Origin: an uncultured Clostridium sp.
GTDB taxonomy: Bacteria > Bacillota > Clostridia > Clostridiales > Clostridiaceae
NCBI RefSeq assembly: GCF_947072515.1
Contig: NZ_CAMTIG010000003.1
Coordinates: 62,001 to 126,000 of the forward strand
DNA length: 64,000 nucleotides
Reading direction: 5' to 3'
The number at the start of each line of letters is the position of its first letter. Position 1 is the first letter of the stretch. The notes under the pieces were generated by a model. It was not told the origin of the DNA and did not search any database. It worked only from the letters and a program-made list of their open reading frames with translations. The position numbers were made by a program, and so were the translations under genes. This document shows positions 28,846 to 38,718 of the stretch, one piece after another.

Positions 28846-28923
28846 ATATTAATTATTTTAAATAAATTGACAAGCTTATTTTAAGTCTAAAATAAAGAGA
28901 TGTCAAATAAAAATATAATTAAC

Positions 28924-28987
28924 AAAAAGAACCAACTATTCATTAAAAACGGGAGTAGAGTGTTTAAAATGAATAATTGGTCTTTTG
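28924..28987 (-). terminator. Terminator after capA
   Basis: On the minus strand the long stem AGACCAATTATTCATT / AATGAATAGTTGGTTCT is followed by T5. It separates the vanY-capA pair from the thiT leader. Confidence 0.75.
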
Positions 28988-28998
28988 GATTTATATAT

Positions 28999-30285
28999 TT
29001 AGTTTGATTGCTGGCTATATAATTTGTTTTCACCTAAGATACTTTTTGTATCAGAGAGAGAACGATTTAATTTTGATATAGAATCATTAGAAATATTGAA
29101 AGAAGCAGGGGATTCTATGGCTTCTTTTACAGGAATGATTCTATGGGTCATTGTTCCATTTTTATTTGGTTCTCTATAAACCCAAGTAGGAATTACATCA
29201 TAGGACTTTAAATAAAGTTTATTTTCCTTAACACCTAGTGTGAAATCGAAAATAAGACCATCTTCAGATTTAGAGATACCAATCTCCTCAAAGCATTGGT
29301 TTGAAAGTGTATTGCCCTGAGAATAGATAGCTAATGTCTTATGACCACTTTTACTTGTTAATGTTTCATAAGGCTGAATAACATGTGGATGACCACCTAA
29401 AATAATATCAACTCCATTAGAATTAAGCATAGTAGCAATTTCTTTTTGAGAGTTGTTTTGAGTAGTATCATATTCAGTACCCCAATGAATAGAGCTAAAT
29501 ATAAATTCTACACCTTCAGCTTTCATTGATGAAATAATTTCTTTAACTTCAGTTTCCATCTCAGAAATTTTATTATAGCTAAATGTATTTATAAGTGGTG
29601 ATAAATCAGGTGATAATGGGATACTATTTATAGACTCACCATTATTTGCAGCTGTTTTAAAAGTATAAGCAAAAAATCCCACTTTATGATTATCTAACTC
29701 ATAAACTGTATACTTTTTGTCAGAAGTAGAGCTACGAGCTCCTATAGGTAACATATTACTTTCCTTTATTTTCATTATGCCCCTTTTAAAACCATCTATA
29801 CCTCTATCTATAGAATGATTTGTAGCAAATGTAATTAAATCTAAACCAGCATTCTTACAGCTAGTTAAAAATTCGTCAGGCATATTGAATAAAGGATAAC
29901 CAGAGAAATTTTCACCAGAAAATGAACCTTCAACTATTCCTAAAGATAAGTCGGAGGATTGAAGAAGTGGTGATATATATTCAAAGCTCTTATCAAAATT
30001 ATATGTAGTACCATTTTTAGCTCCACGAAGTTGAGCATCGTGTACAATTAAATTTCCAAGAGAAGTAATTTTATAGGTTTTATTTGAAGGCTTTAATTGG
30101 TCATCAGATAAATCTTCTTCATCTGAAATAGAAGGAGTTTTAGATGTAGCTTCAACATTTTTATCAATAAGATTAGATAGTGAAAAATATGAAGAAAGTA
30201 ATAGTATGAGAAGTAAACAACTACTAAAAGATAATATAAGAATAGTTTTTTTATTATTTTTTAAAGTATTATTTTTTTTCCTCAA
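28999..30285 (-). CDS. CapA-family metallophosphatase-like protein
   Basis: A 428-residue protein of the PGA_cap (CapA) family, extracytoplasmic and anchored by an N-terminal span (residues ~13-32). Calcineurin-like metal-binding motifs are visible: GNLIVHDAQLRGAK near residue 75, EGSFSGEN near 118, TFATNHSIDRG near 150, IHWGTEYD near 265 and LGGHPHVIQPYE near 295. CapA acts in poly-gamma-glutamate export in Bacillus; no capBC genes are here, so a different cell-surface role is likely. Translation starts with TTG at 30285, 7 bases after AGGAGG; vanY's stop falls within this spacer, so the two are coupled. Confidence 0.85.
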   Translation of the reverse strand: MRKKNNTLKNNKKTILILSFSSCLLLILLLSSYFSLSNLIDKNVEATSKTPSISDEEDLSDDQLKPSNKTYKITSLGNLIVHDAQLRGAKNGTTYNFDKSFEYISPLLQSSDLSLGIVEGSFSGENFSGYPLFNMPDEFLTSCKNAGLDLITFATNHSIDRGIDGFKRGIMKIKESNMLPIGARSSTSDKKYTVYELDNHKVGFFAYTFKTAANNGESINSIPLSPDLSPLINTFSYNKISEMETEVKEIISSMKAEGVEFIFSSIHWGTEYDTTQNNSQKEIATMLNSNGVDIILGGHPHVIQPYETLTSKSGHKTLAIYSQGNTLSNQCFEEIGISKSEDGLIFDFTLGVKENKLYLKSYDVIPTWVYREPNKNGTMTHRIIPVKEAIESPASFNISNDSISKLNRSLSDTKSILGENKLYSQQSN

Positions 30286-30287
30286 AA

Positions 30288-31094
30288 TTAATCCTCCTTT
30301 AAGCTTAACTCAAGAAATGAGATTTTTTCATTAATAGCATTTACATACTCCTCAAGAGTTAGATTATTTTCTTTTATATATTTAGCATGATTTACTCCAA
30401 CATATCGGTAGTGCCAAGGCTCATACTTATATCCTGTAATAGATTCTTTAGATTTAGGATAACGAAGGATAAATCCGAATTTATGAGCATTTTTATCTAG
30501 CCAATTAAAAGCATTAGTTTTTTCAAAGCTTTCTGAAAGTTTAGTATGAGTGGTAGATACAATATCAATAGCATATCCAGTTTCATGTTCACTTGCTCTT
30601 GGAGGAGCAGAATACTCAGAAGCTTTTTCAAAGCCCAGGGAATTAACTTTTTCATTAAATAAATTTTTTTGGATTGATTGAGATCTATATCCTGAAGCTC
30701 CTAAAAGCTGAATATTTTCTTTTTTGGCAGATTCGAACATTTCTTTAGCATTCGTAGCTGTAATTGCGTTTAATTTTGTAGTCGTTATATATGAAAGAAA
30801 AGGTAAGTTTGATTCTATTAAGTTAGTTCCTTCATAATTTTTAGGTAGTAAAGTCTGTTTATTACATAAAAGTAAATTAGCATCGTTTTTGTAGCTTATA
30901 AGTAAAGAAAGTTCTTTTTTTAAGTTGTTATTAGCATTAGTAACTTCTAAAGATGTATCTTTTTGTATAGCATCAGCCTTAGAGAAAATTAAATTACTCA
31001 TATAGTCATTTAATATATAAATGCACATAAGTAATGTTATAGAACCGATACTAATAGCAAAGAAGTTCTTTTTATTAATGTGTTTTTTTAGCAT
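30288..31094 (-). CDS. D-Ala-D-Ala carboxypeptidase, VanY/M15 family
   Basis: A 268-residue extracytoplasmic peptidoglycan carboxypeptidase that trims stem peptides. It has an N-terminal membrane anchor (residues ~9-28). M15B zinc and catalytic motifs are present: SEHETGYAIDIV (zinc His and Asp) near residue 165 and EPWHYRYVG near 225. The start ATG 31094 follows AAGGAGG; an in-frame TTG at 31112 lies before that site. It is translationally coupled to the CapA-family gene. Despite the VanY name there is no vancomycin-resistance cluster here. Confidence 0.9.
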   Translation of the reverse strand: MLKKHINKKNFFAISIGSITLLMCIYILNDYMSNLIFSKADAIQKDTSLEVTNANNNLKKELSLLISYKNDANLLLCNKQTLLPKNYEGTNLIESNLPFLSYITTTKLNAITATNAKEMFESAKKENIQLLGASGYRSQSIQKNLFNEKVNSLGFEKASEYSAPPRASEHETGYAIDIVSTTHTKLSESFEKTNAFNWLDKNAHKFGFILRYPKSKESITGYKYEPWHYRYVGVNHAKYIKENNLTLEEYVNAINEKISFLELSLKED

Positions 31095-31310
31095 AATTTC
31101 CTCCTTTTTCAAAATACTTGTATATTACAATATTACCATAATAAGTAATAAATAAACATTAAAATAAAATTACTTTATTTTAATAATATATAAGAAGTTT
31201 GAATTATTGGCGGTTTATGATAAAATTAAATCCATATTAAACCTATCGGAATACTTAGTTTGAATAAACTAAGAGATAACAATAAATAATAAATAAAAAG
31301 GAGGATTATG

Positions 31311-32453
31311 ATGGAAGTATATTTTGATAATTCGGCAACAACAAAGCCTTATAGAGAAGTTATTGATGAAGTAGTTTATGGAATGGAAAATTTTTATGGA
31401 AATCCATCATCTTTACATGCTTTAGGTATAAAAGCTGAAAAGGAACTTACTAAAGCTAGAAAAATTATAGGTGAAGAGATAAAAGGTACAGGAGAAGAAA
31501 TTTATTTTATATCAGGTGCTAGTGAGGGGAATAATTTAGTATTCAAAGGAATTGCTAGAAGTGGGCAACATATAATAACTACGAAATTTGAACATCAGTC
31601 AATATTAAAAACTTGCGAATTTTTAGAAAAAGAAGGAGTGAGTATTACATATTTAAATGTTGATAATGAGGGAAAGATATCTTTAGAAGAACTTAAAAAT
31701 GCTATAACAAAAAATACTGTGTTAGTTTCTATTATGTTTGTAAATAATGAAATGGGAGCAATACAAGATTTAGAGAAAATAGGAAACATTATAAAGGAAA
31801 ATAGTACAAGAGCAAAATTTCATGTAGATGCAGTTCAAGGATATGGAAAATTTAAAATAGATGTAAAGAAAATGAAAATAGATATTTTAACTACTACGGG
31901 GCATAAATTCCATGGACCTAAAGGAACAGGATTTATTTATATAAGAAAAGGGATAAATATAAATTCTCTTATTCATGGAGGGGAGCAAGAAAATTCATTA
32001 AGAGCAGGAACTCAAAATATTGCAGGAATATTAGGTCTTAAAAAAGCAGCAGAAATAGTTAGTAAAAATATAGAGATTAATTATAAAAAAGTTTTTGAGT
32101 TAAAAAAATATATGATAGAAAAAATATCTGAAATTGAAGATATAAGAATTAATAGTCCGTTAGAAACTACATCTCCATATATATTAAATATATCTTTTAA
32201 TGGAGTGAGAGCAGAAGTATTATTGCACTATTTAGAAGGAGAAGGAATTTATGTATCTACTGGATCAGCATGTACATCCAAATCTAGTGGAGTAAATGGG
32301 AGTTATGTAATAAAAGCATTAGGGCTTTGTGAAAAAGAGGTAAATGGAGCTATAAGATTTTCTTTTTCAGAGAATAATACTAAAGAAGAAGTTGATTACA
32401 CAATAGATGTATTAAAAAAAGGACTTAAATTTTTAAGGAGAGTAAAAAAATAA
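31311..32453 (+). CDS. Cysteine desulfurase, IscS/NifS family
   Basis: A PLP enzyme that removes sulfur from cysteine and passes it on as persulfide, 380 residues. The PLP lysine lies in TTGHKFHGPKG near residue 200 and the catalytic cysteine in STGSACTSKSSG near 320. The ATG at 31311 is preferred over the adjacent ATG at 31308 for its spacing from AAGGAGG. The ThiI start overlaps this stop codon by one base, so the two act as a sulfur donor and acceptor pair. Confidence 0.93.
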   Translation: MEVYFDNSATTKPYREVIDEVVYGMENFYGNPSSLHALGIKAEKELTKARKIIGEEIKGTGEEIYFISGASEGNNLVFKGIARSGQHIITTKFEHQSILKTCEFLEKEGVSITYLNVDNEGKISLEELKNAITKNTVLVSIMFVNNEMGAIQDLEKIGNIIKENSTRAKFHVDAVQGYGKFKIDVKKMKIDILTTTGHKFHGPKGTGFIYIRKGININSLIHGGEQENSLRAGTQNIAGILGLKKAAEIVSKNIEINYKKVFELKKYMIEKISEIEDIRINSPLETTSPYILNISFNGVRAEVLLHYLEGEGIYVSTGSACTSKSSGVNGSYVIKALGLCEKEVNGAIRFSFSENNTKEEVDYTIDVLKKGLKFLRRVKK

Positions 32454-33607
32454 TGAGAAAATTAATATTAGTTAAATATGCATCAGAAATATTTTTAAAG
32501 GGTCTTAATAAAAATAAATTTGAAAAGAAATTAAGAGATAATATAAAGAAAAAACTTAAGGGATTAGAATATGAATTTATAATAGATCAAGGAAGATATT
32601 TTATAAAAGTAGATGATTTAGAAGAAGGAATAGATAGAGTAAAGAAAGTCTTTGGAGTTGCAGAAGTATGTATAGTAACAGAAGTAGAAAGAGACTTAGA
32701 TGTTATAAAAGCAGAAGTAGTAAAAAAGATAAATGAAGTTAAACCAAAAACTTTTAAAATAGTTACAAATAGAGCAAATAAAGTATTTCATATGAATTCA
32801 ATGGAGATATCACGAGATATTGGAGGGTTTGTATTAGACAATTATAAGGGTGAACTTTCAGTTGATGTGAAAAAACCTGAATGCTTAGTAAATGTTGAAA
32901 TAAGAGAGAGAGCGTACGTATTTACAAGTAGTGATAAAGTAAAAGGTGCAGGTGGACTTCCTTATGGAATGAATGGAGGAACAATGCTAATGTTATCAGG
33001 AGGAATTGATTCGCCTGTAGCAGGATATTTAATGGCTAGAAGAGGAGTAGAGCTTAACTGTGTTTACTATCATAGCCATCCTTATACATCAGAAAGAGCA
33101 AAAGATAAAGTTAAAGAATTAGCAGAAATTTTAGCAGGATATACAGGAAAAGTTAGATTGTTTATTGTTCCATTTACAGAGATTCAAATGGAAATTATAG
33201 ATAAATGCCCAGGAGAAGAATTAACAATCATAATGAGAAGATTTATGATGAAAGTTGCTTGTGCAATAGCGGATAAAGATGGAATACAATCTGTTGCTAC
33301 AGGAGAGAGTATAGGGCAAGTTGCAAGTCAAACTATGGAAGGATTAGTAGTAAGTAGTGACTGTGCAGATAGACCTGTATTTAGACCTTTAATTGCAATG
33401 GATAAGGGTGATATAATGGATATTGCAAGAGAAATAGGAACATATGAAACATCTATACTTCCATATGAAGATTGTTGTACAATATTTGTTCCAAAACATC
33501 CCAAAACAAAACCAAGATTAGAAGAAATAAAAAAATCAGAATCAGTGTTAGATGTAGATAGTTTAGTTGAAAAAGCAGTAAACGAAGCAGAAATAGTTGT
33601 ATTTTAA
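32453..33607 (+). CDS. thiI: tRNA 4-thiouridine synthetase ThiI
   Basis: ThiI, 384 residues, activates uridine 8 of tRNA with ATP and accepts sulfur from the adjacent desulfurase. Residues ~1-165 are ferredoxin-like and THUMP domains (EIFLKGLNKNKFEKKL); the PP-loop SGGIDSPVAGYLMARRG is near residue 180. The C-terminal rhodanese domain of E. coli ThiI is absent, as usual in Firmicutes with a paired IscS. Overlaps the iscS stop (TAATG). Confidence 0.95.
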   Translation: MRKLILVKYASEIFLKGLNKNKFEKKLRDNIKKKLKGLEYEFIIDQGRYFIKVDDLEEGIDRVKKVFGVAEVCIVTEVERDLDVIKAEVVKKINEVKPKTFKIVTNRANKVFHMNSMEISRDIGGFVLDNYKGELSVDVKKPECLVNVEIRERAYVFTSSDKVKGAGGLPYGMNGGTMLMLSGGIDSPVAGYLMARRGVELNCVYYHSHPYTSERAKDKVKELAEILAGYTGKVRLFIVPFTEIQMEIIDKCPGEELTIIMRRFMMKVACAIADKDGIQSVATGESIGQVASQTMEGLVVSSDCADRPVFRPLIAMDKGDIMDIAREIGTYETSILPYEDCCTIFVPKHPKTKPRLEEIKKSESVLDVDSLVEKAVNEAEIVVF

Positions 33608-33610
33608 TAT

Positions 33611-33646
33611 GAATGGGCTATCTTAAAATAAAGGTAGCCTATTTTA
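33611..33646 (+). terminator. Terminator after thiI
   Basis: The stem AATGGGCTATCTT / AAGGTAGCCTATT with two G-U pairs is followed by TTTTAT. Confidence 0.7.
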
Positions 33647-33677
33647 TGTGAGTAAAAAAAGGAGAAACAAAAGAAAA

Positions 33678-35072
33678 ATGATTTTAGAGAATATAAAAAA
33701 CTTTTTTACCATTTTTGGTGCACCAGTATTTTTACCGGTGGTTATTTTTATAATATGTAAGGCTTTAAAAATTAATAGTAAAAAAGCCTTTTTATCAGGA
33801 CTTTATGCAGGCGTTGGACTAGAAGGATTTATGCTTTTAATAGGAGCTTTTACACCAATAATAATGCCTGTCATAAAACAGATGGTAAGTTCAACGGGTA
33901 TAAATTTACCTGTATTAGATTTAGGATGGCAAACTGCAGCAATTATAGCTTATTCAAGTAAAATTGGATTAATATTCTTTGCATTTGCAATAGTGATACA
34001 AATAGTTTTATTTGCAAGTAAATGGACAAATATTTTTCTGCCATCAGACTTATGGCTTAATTATACATACATGATATGGGGATCTATGCTTTATGTAGCA
34101 ACAAAAAATGTTTGGCTATCGATGATCTTTATGTTAGTTATAATGATGTATAGCATATTAAATATAGAAGTTATCTGTAAAAGTTGGTCTAAATATTATA
34201 ATTATCCAAGTTGTACTATAATATCTATGCATAATACGGAAGTTACATTGCTTTTATATGTATTAGATCCTTTATTTAATAAGCTTGGGATAAATAAAAT
34301 AAAATTCAATCCAGAAAAATTAAAAGAAAAATTAGGAGTTTTTGGAGAACCAGGAACGATAGGTCTTATATTAGGAATATTTATTGGAATTTTAGGAAAT
34401 ATTAAAAGACTTGATACAATGGTTGCATGGGGACAGATAATGAAATTAGGAATAGTTTTAGCAACTTTAATGATAGTATTTCCTAAGATAGCCGAAGTTT
34501 TTGGAAAAGCATTTAAACCAATGGCAGAAGCAGCAACAGAAGGTTTAAATAAAAATAATAAAAGAAAAAGACCTTGGTATATAGGAGTTGATGATGCTAC
34601 AGGATACGGTGAGCCAGCAACACTTATTTCAGGAACATTATTAATTCCAATAATGGTTTTAATGGCATTAATACTTCCTGGAAATAGAACATTACCAATG
34701 GTAGATTTGATAGCATTGCCATTTATGGTGGAAGCGTTAGTTGCAATGACAAAAGGAAATATGTTAAAGGTAATAATCGTGGGAGGAATATGGTTTTCAA
34801 TAGGGCTATATACCTGTTCTGCATTAGCACCAATCTATACACATGCAGCAATAGTAGCTGGAGTTGCAATACCAGCAGGTGCAATATTTATTACTAGTTT
34901 TAATATGATGGCACAGCCTGTTGCATCATTAATGTTTTTTGCATTTTTAACACAGTCAATAATTTTAATTATAGGAATCATAATTTTATATTTTGTATTA
35001 TATTTTGTAGTTATGAAAAACTTAGATAGGATTCATGGGTACATTGAAAGGCAAGCAGAGAAAAATATATAA
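33678..35072 (+). CDS. PTS galactitol-type EIIC membrane component
   Basis: A 464-residue sugar-transporting membrane subunit of the galactitol (GatC) PTS family, with about ten hydrophobic segments. The N terminus FTIFGAPVFLPVVIFII and the conserved LGWQTAAIIAYSSKIG segment are typical. The cytoplasmic EIIA and EIIB partners are not adjacent; the genes on both sides are unrelated, so it is an orphan EIIC. The start is uncertain: ATG 33678 fits family alignments but lies 13 bases from AGGAG; an earlier GTG (33648) has no binding site. Confidence 0.85.
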   Translation: MILENIKNFFTIFGAPVFLPVVIFIICKALKINSKKAFLSGLYAGVGLEGFMLLIGAFTPIIMPVIKQMVSSTGINLPVLDLGWQTAAIIAYSSKIGLIFFAFAIVIQIVLFASKWTNIFLPSDLWLNYTYMIWGSMLYVATKNVWLSMIFMLVIMMYSILNIEVICKSWSKYYNYPSCTIISMHNTEVTLLLYVLDPLFNKLGINKIKFNPEKLKEKLGVFGEPGTIGLILGIFIGILGNIKRLDTMVAWGQIMKLGIVLATLMIVFPKIAEVFGKAFKPMAEAATEGLNKNNKRKRPWYIGVDDATGYGEPATLISGTLLIPIMVLMALILPGNRTLPMVDLIALPFMVEALVAMTKGNMLKVIIVGGIWFSIGLYTCSALAPIYTHAAIVAGVAIPAGAIFITSFNMMAQPVASLMFFAFLTQSIILIIGIIILYFVLYFVVMKNLDRIHGYIERQAEKNI

Positions 35073-35073
35073 A

Positions 35074-35133
35074 TAATCCACAAATAAAAAATAATCCTCA
35101 CAAAATGTGAGGATTATTTCTATTTATGTGGAT
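35074..35133. terminator. Bidirectional terminator
   Basis: The inner hairpin ATAATCCTCACA / TGTGAGGATTAT with T-run, flanked by an outer complementary pair AATCCACA / TGTGGATT. It lies between the convergent EIIC and ABC transporter genes. Confidence 0.85.
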
Positions 35134-35138
35134 TGTTT

Positions 35139-36992
35139 TTATGCACTAGCATCTTCTTCATGTGCAAATTGACTGTTGTAAAGATCAGCATAGAAGCCAC
35201 CTTGATTCATAAGTTCATTATGGTTTCCTTGTTCAATAACATTTCCTTTATCCATAACTAAGATTAAATCAGCATCTTTTATAGTTGATAATCTATGTGC
35301 AATAACGAAGTTAGTTCTTCCTTCCATAAGTCTAGTCATGGCATTTTGAATATAACTTTCAGTTCTTGTATCAACTGAACTTGTAGCTTCATCAAGTATT
35401 AAAACTTTAGGGTTAGCTAAAATAGCTCTAGCTATAGTTAAAAGTTGTTTTTGTCCTTGTGAAATATTAGAAGCTTCTTCATTTAAAATTGTGTCATAGC
35501 CTTCAGGAAGAGTTCTAATAAAGTGATCTGCATGAGCAGCTTTAGCAGCTTCTATAATATCATCCATAGTAGCACCTTTTCTACCATAAGCTATATTATC
35601 TTTAATGCTTCCATTAAATAACCATGTATCTTGAAGAACCATACCAAACATACTTCTTAAATATTCACGACTAAATTTAGTAATATCAACACCATCAAAT
35701 GTGATAGCACCATCATTAAGTTCATAGAATCTCATCATAAGATTTATAAGAGTAGTTTTACCAGCTCCAGTAGGTCCAACAATAGCAACTGTTTGACCAG
35801 CTTTAACATGAATATTCATATCATCCATAAGAATTTTATCTTCTGAATATCCAAACTTAACATCTTTGAAATCTACATTTCCTTCTGGTGACTCTATAAC
35901 ATCTGGGTTAATAGGATCAGCAATAGCATCAGGTTCATCTAAGATTTCAAAAACTCTTTCAGCTGCAGCCATTGTAGTTTGTAATACACTAGCAATATTA
36001 GTAGTTTGGCTAATTTGTTGAGTAAATTGTCTTGAATATTGAATAAATGATTGAATATATCCAACTTGTAATCTACCATTAATAACCATAATACCACCAA
36101 CAACAGCTATACCAACATAAGCGATATTACTTATAAGACTCATAATAGGCATTAATATGTTTGCCATAAATTGAGCTTTCCAAGCTGAGTTATAAAGTTT
36201 TCCGTTTATTTCATCAAATTTTTTGATTGATTCATCTTCTTGACCAAAAGATTTTATTACAGTATGTCCTGAATAAATTTCCTCAACGTGTCCACTAAGA
36301 GCACCAAGTTGTCTTTGTTGGTTAAAGAAAAATCTTTGAGATTTTTTTATTAAAGGCATTGCTATTAAAAAACATATTGGTAAAGTAATGATACAAATTA
36401 AAGTTAAAATTGGACTTATAGTAAGCATCATAATTGTAATACCAATAATAGTTATAACAGCAGTTATAAGCTGAGTTAAACTTTGTTGAAGAGTACTAGC
36501 GATAGTATCTATATCATTAGTAACACGGCTTAATACATCTCCTTGTGGATGAGTATCAAAATAATTAATAGGTAATCTATGAAGTTTTTCATCTACTGCA
36601 GTTCTTAAGTTTAATACAGTATTTTGAGCAACTTCTGACATAATAAATTTTTGTAAGTAAAGGAATAAGGAACTAAATACATACAAACATAAAAGTATGA
36701 TAATATAGTGTCCAAGTTTAGTGAAATCAATAGATGCACCAGGAATTCCTTTAAATTTTTCCATCATTCCATCAAGTATTACGTTTAAAGTATCACCAAG
36801 TATTTTAGGGCTTAAAACAGTAAAAGCGGTACTTAAAATAGTCATTATAATAACGAATGTAAGTTTTACTTTAAAAGGTTTAAGATATTTTAAAAGACGT
36901 CTTCCAGAACCTTTAAAGTCTCTAGCTTTTTCACCAGTACCGACTTGACCTCTACCGCCTCCAAAGCCAACTGAGGATTTTTTATTACTCAT
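35139..36992 (-). CDS. ABC exporter half-transporter, second subunit
   Basis: A 617-residue membrane-fused ATP-binding protein. Residues 1-35 are a Gly/Lys-rich leader, ~40-330 hold six membrane spans, and ~375-600 the nucleotide-binding domain with Walker A GPTGAGKTT, signature NISQGQKQ, Walker B VLILDEATSSVD and the H-loop VIAHRLS. The catalytic Glu after Walker B is present, making this the catalytically competent half of a heterodimer. ATG 36992 overlaps the partner's stop codon by 8 bases (ATGAGTAA). Likely a drug or peptide exporter; substrate unknown. Confidence 0.92.
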   Translation of the reverse strand: MSNKKSSVGFGGGRGQVGTGEKARDFKGSGRRLLKYLKPFKVKLTFVIIMTILSTAFTVLSPKILGDTLNVILDGMMEKFKGIPGASIDFTKLGHYIIILLCLYVFSSLFLYLQKFIMSEVAQNTVLNLRTAVDEKLHRLPINYFDTHPQGDVLSRVTNDIDTIASTLQQSLTQLITAVITIIGITIMMLTISPILTLICIITLPICFLIAMPLIKKSQRFFFNQQRQLGALSGHVEEIYSGHTVIKSFGQEDESIKKFDEINGKLYNSAWKAQFMANILMPIMSLISNIAYVGIAVVGGIMVINGRLQVGYIQSFIQYSRQFTQQISQTTNIASVLQTTMAAAERVFEILDEPDAIADPINPDVIESPEGNVDFKDVKFGYSEDKILMDDMNIHVKAGQTVAIVGPTGAGKTTLINLMMRFYELNDGAITFDGVDITKFSREYLRSMFGMVLQDTWLFNGSIKDNIAYGRKGATMDDIIEAAKAAHADHFIRTLPEGYDTILNEEASNISQGQKQLLTIARAILANPKVLILDEATSSVDTRTESYIQNAMTRLMEGRTNFVIAHRLSTIKDADLILVMDKGNVIEQGNHNELMNQGGFYADLYNSQFAHEEDASA

Positions 36993-38718
36993 TTTCAAGC
37001 TCCTCCTTTGAAAGTTGTGAAGATGCTATCTCTTGGTAGACAGAACAATTAGTTAAAAGTTCTCTATGAGTACCATGACCAACGATTTTTCCTTCATTTA
37101 TAACAAGGATGTTATCGGCATCTTTTATAGTATTTATTCTTTGGGCTACTATTAAAACAGCAGCAGTACGAGTTTCTTTTTTTAATGCAGAACGAAGATT
37201 TGCATCAGTTTTAAAATCAAGTGCAGAGAAACTATCATCGAACATATAAACATCAGGTCTTCTAATTAATGCTCTTGCAATAGAAAGTCTTTGTTTTTGT
37301 CCACCTGAGAAGTTTCTACCACCTTGCTCAACTAAAGAGTTAAATCCATCTTCTTTATTTAAAATGAAATCATAAGATTGAGCAACTGTGCTAGCATGAA
37401 TCATATCATCCATTGAAGCATCTTCTTTACCAAACTTTAAGTTATCTTCTATAGTTCCAGAGAAAAGCACAGCTTTTTGAGGAACAAAACCTAATTTACT
37501 TCTTAGAAGTTCTAATGGTAAAGTTTTAATATTAGTTCCATTTACTAATATTTCACCTTCAGTAGAATCATAGAATCTACTTATAAGATTTAAAATAGTA
37601 GATTTACCAGAACCAGTACCACCTATAATTGCTGTTGTTTCACCAGGATTGATTCTAAAATTAATGTTTGAAAGTGCATTATTTTCAGCTCCAGGGAAAG
37701 CAAATGAAACATTCTTAAATTCAATTGATCCTTTTTCAGGGAAATTTGAAGTAGAATTTTCAGGATCAACTATAGAAGGTTCTATAGCAAGAACTTTGTT
37801 TATTCTGTCAGCAGAAGCAGCAGCTCTTGGAATCATGATAAATAACATACTAACCATTATAAGAGCAAACATAATTTGCATAGTATATTGGATAAATGCC
37901 ATTAAGTTACCAACTTCCATAGCACCACTATTTATTTTATCTGCACCAAACCATAAAATAGCTACAGATGTTAAGTTTAAAATTAACATTAAAAGTGGCA
38001 TTAAAATAGAAATTATTTTATTTACCTTAATAGCATTATCAGTAAAGTCATAGTTTGCTTCTTCAAATCTGTCTTTTTCAACATCTTGTTTATTGAAAGC
38101 TCTAACAACTCTAATACCAGTAAGGTTTTCACGAAGAACTTTATTAATTCTATCAAGTTTAGATTGCATAGCCTTAAATCTAGGCATTCCAATTTTACCG
38201 ATAACTAATATTGCGATAACAACTAGAGGCATTGATACAACTAATACTAGTGAAAGACCAGGTTCAGTCTTTATAGCCATATAAATACCTGCAACGCAAG
38301 TAAGTGGAGCAACAACCATCATAGTTAAGATAGTCATTAATAACTGTTGAACTTGAGTTACGTCATTAGTAGTTCTTGTAATAAGAGAAGCAGTACCTAC
38401 ATTATCTACTTCAGCAAGAGAAAAACTTTCTGTTTTAGTAAATACGAATCTTCTAACATCACGTCCAAATCCCATAGCAACACGAGAGGACAAGAAGCTA
38501 GCACAAATAGTTGCAATGCTTCCGATAAAAGTGATTCCAATCATATAGCCACCAATTTTCATTATGTAGTTAACATCTTTACCTACAATACCTTTATCAA
38601 CTATCTTAGAAAGCATAGTTGGAAGATATAACTGAGTTACAGTTTGTATTAAAAGAAGTAATACAACAAAGAAAAGAGGTAGACTATAGGGTTTTAATTT
38701 TTTAAATAGTTTTATCAA
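36985..38718 (-). CDS. ABC exporter half-transporter, first subunit
   Basis: A 577-residue partner of the gene at 35139. There are six membrane spans in ~15-310 and a nucleotide-binding domain in ~335-560 with Walker A GGTGSGKST, signature NFSGGQKQR and Walker B VYMFDDSFSALD. An Asp stands in place of the catalytic Glu after Walker B, and the H-loop reads VAQRIN with no histidine, so this is the degenerate ATP site of a heterodimeric exporter. Start is likely TTG 38718, overlapping the marR stop (TTGA); an earlier TTG (38727) directly abuts the GGGAG site. Confidence 0.92.
   Translation of the reverse strand: MIKLFKKLKPYSLPLFFVVLLLLIQTVTQLYLPTMLSKIVDKGIVGKDVNYIMKIGGYMIGITFIGSIATICASFLSSRVAMGFGRDVRRFVFTKTESFSLAEVDNVGTASLITRTTNDVTQVQQLLMTILTMMVVAPLTCVAGIYMAIKTEPGLSLVLVVSMPLVVIAILVIGKIGMPRFKAMQSKLDRINKVLRENLTGIRVVRAFNKQDVEKDRFEEANYDFTDNAIKVNKIISILMPLLMLILNLTSVAILWFGADKINSGAMEVGNLMAFIQYTMQIMFALIMVSMLFIMIPRAAASADRINKVLAIEPSIVDPENSTSNFPEKGSIEFKNVSFAFPGAENNALSNINFRINPGETTAIIGGTGSGKSTILNLISRFYDSTEGEILVNGTNIKTLPLELLRSKLGFVPQKAVLFSGTIEDNLKFGKEDASMDDMIHASTVAQSYDFILNKEDGFNSLVEQGGRNFSGGQKQRLSIARALIRRPDVYMFDDSFSALDFKTDANLRSALKKETRTAAVLIVAQRINTIKDADNILVINEGKIVGHGTHRELLTNCSVYQEIASSQLSKEELENE

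Noticed and set aside
30288-31094. Vancomycin-resistance VanY
   Set aside because: No vanHAX, vanRS or vanZ is present; M15 carboxypeptidases of this type are common housekeeping wall enzymes.
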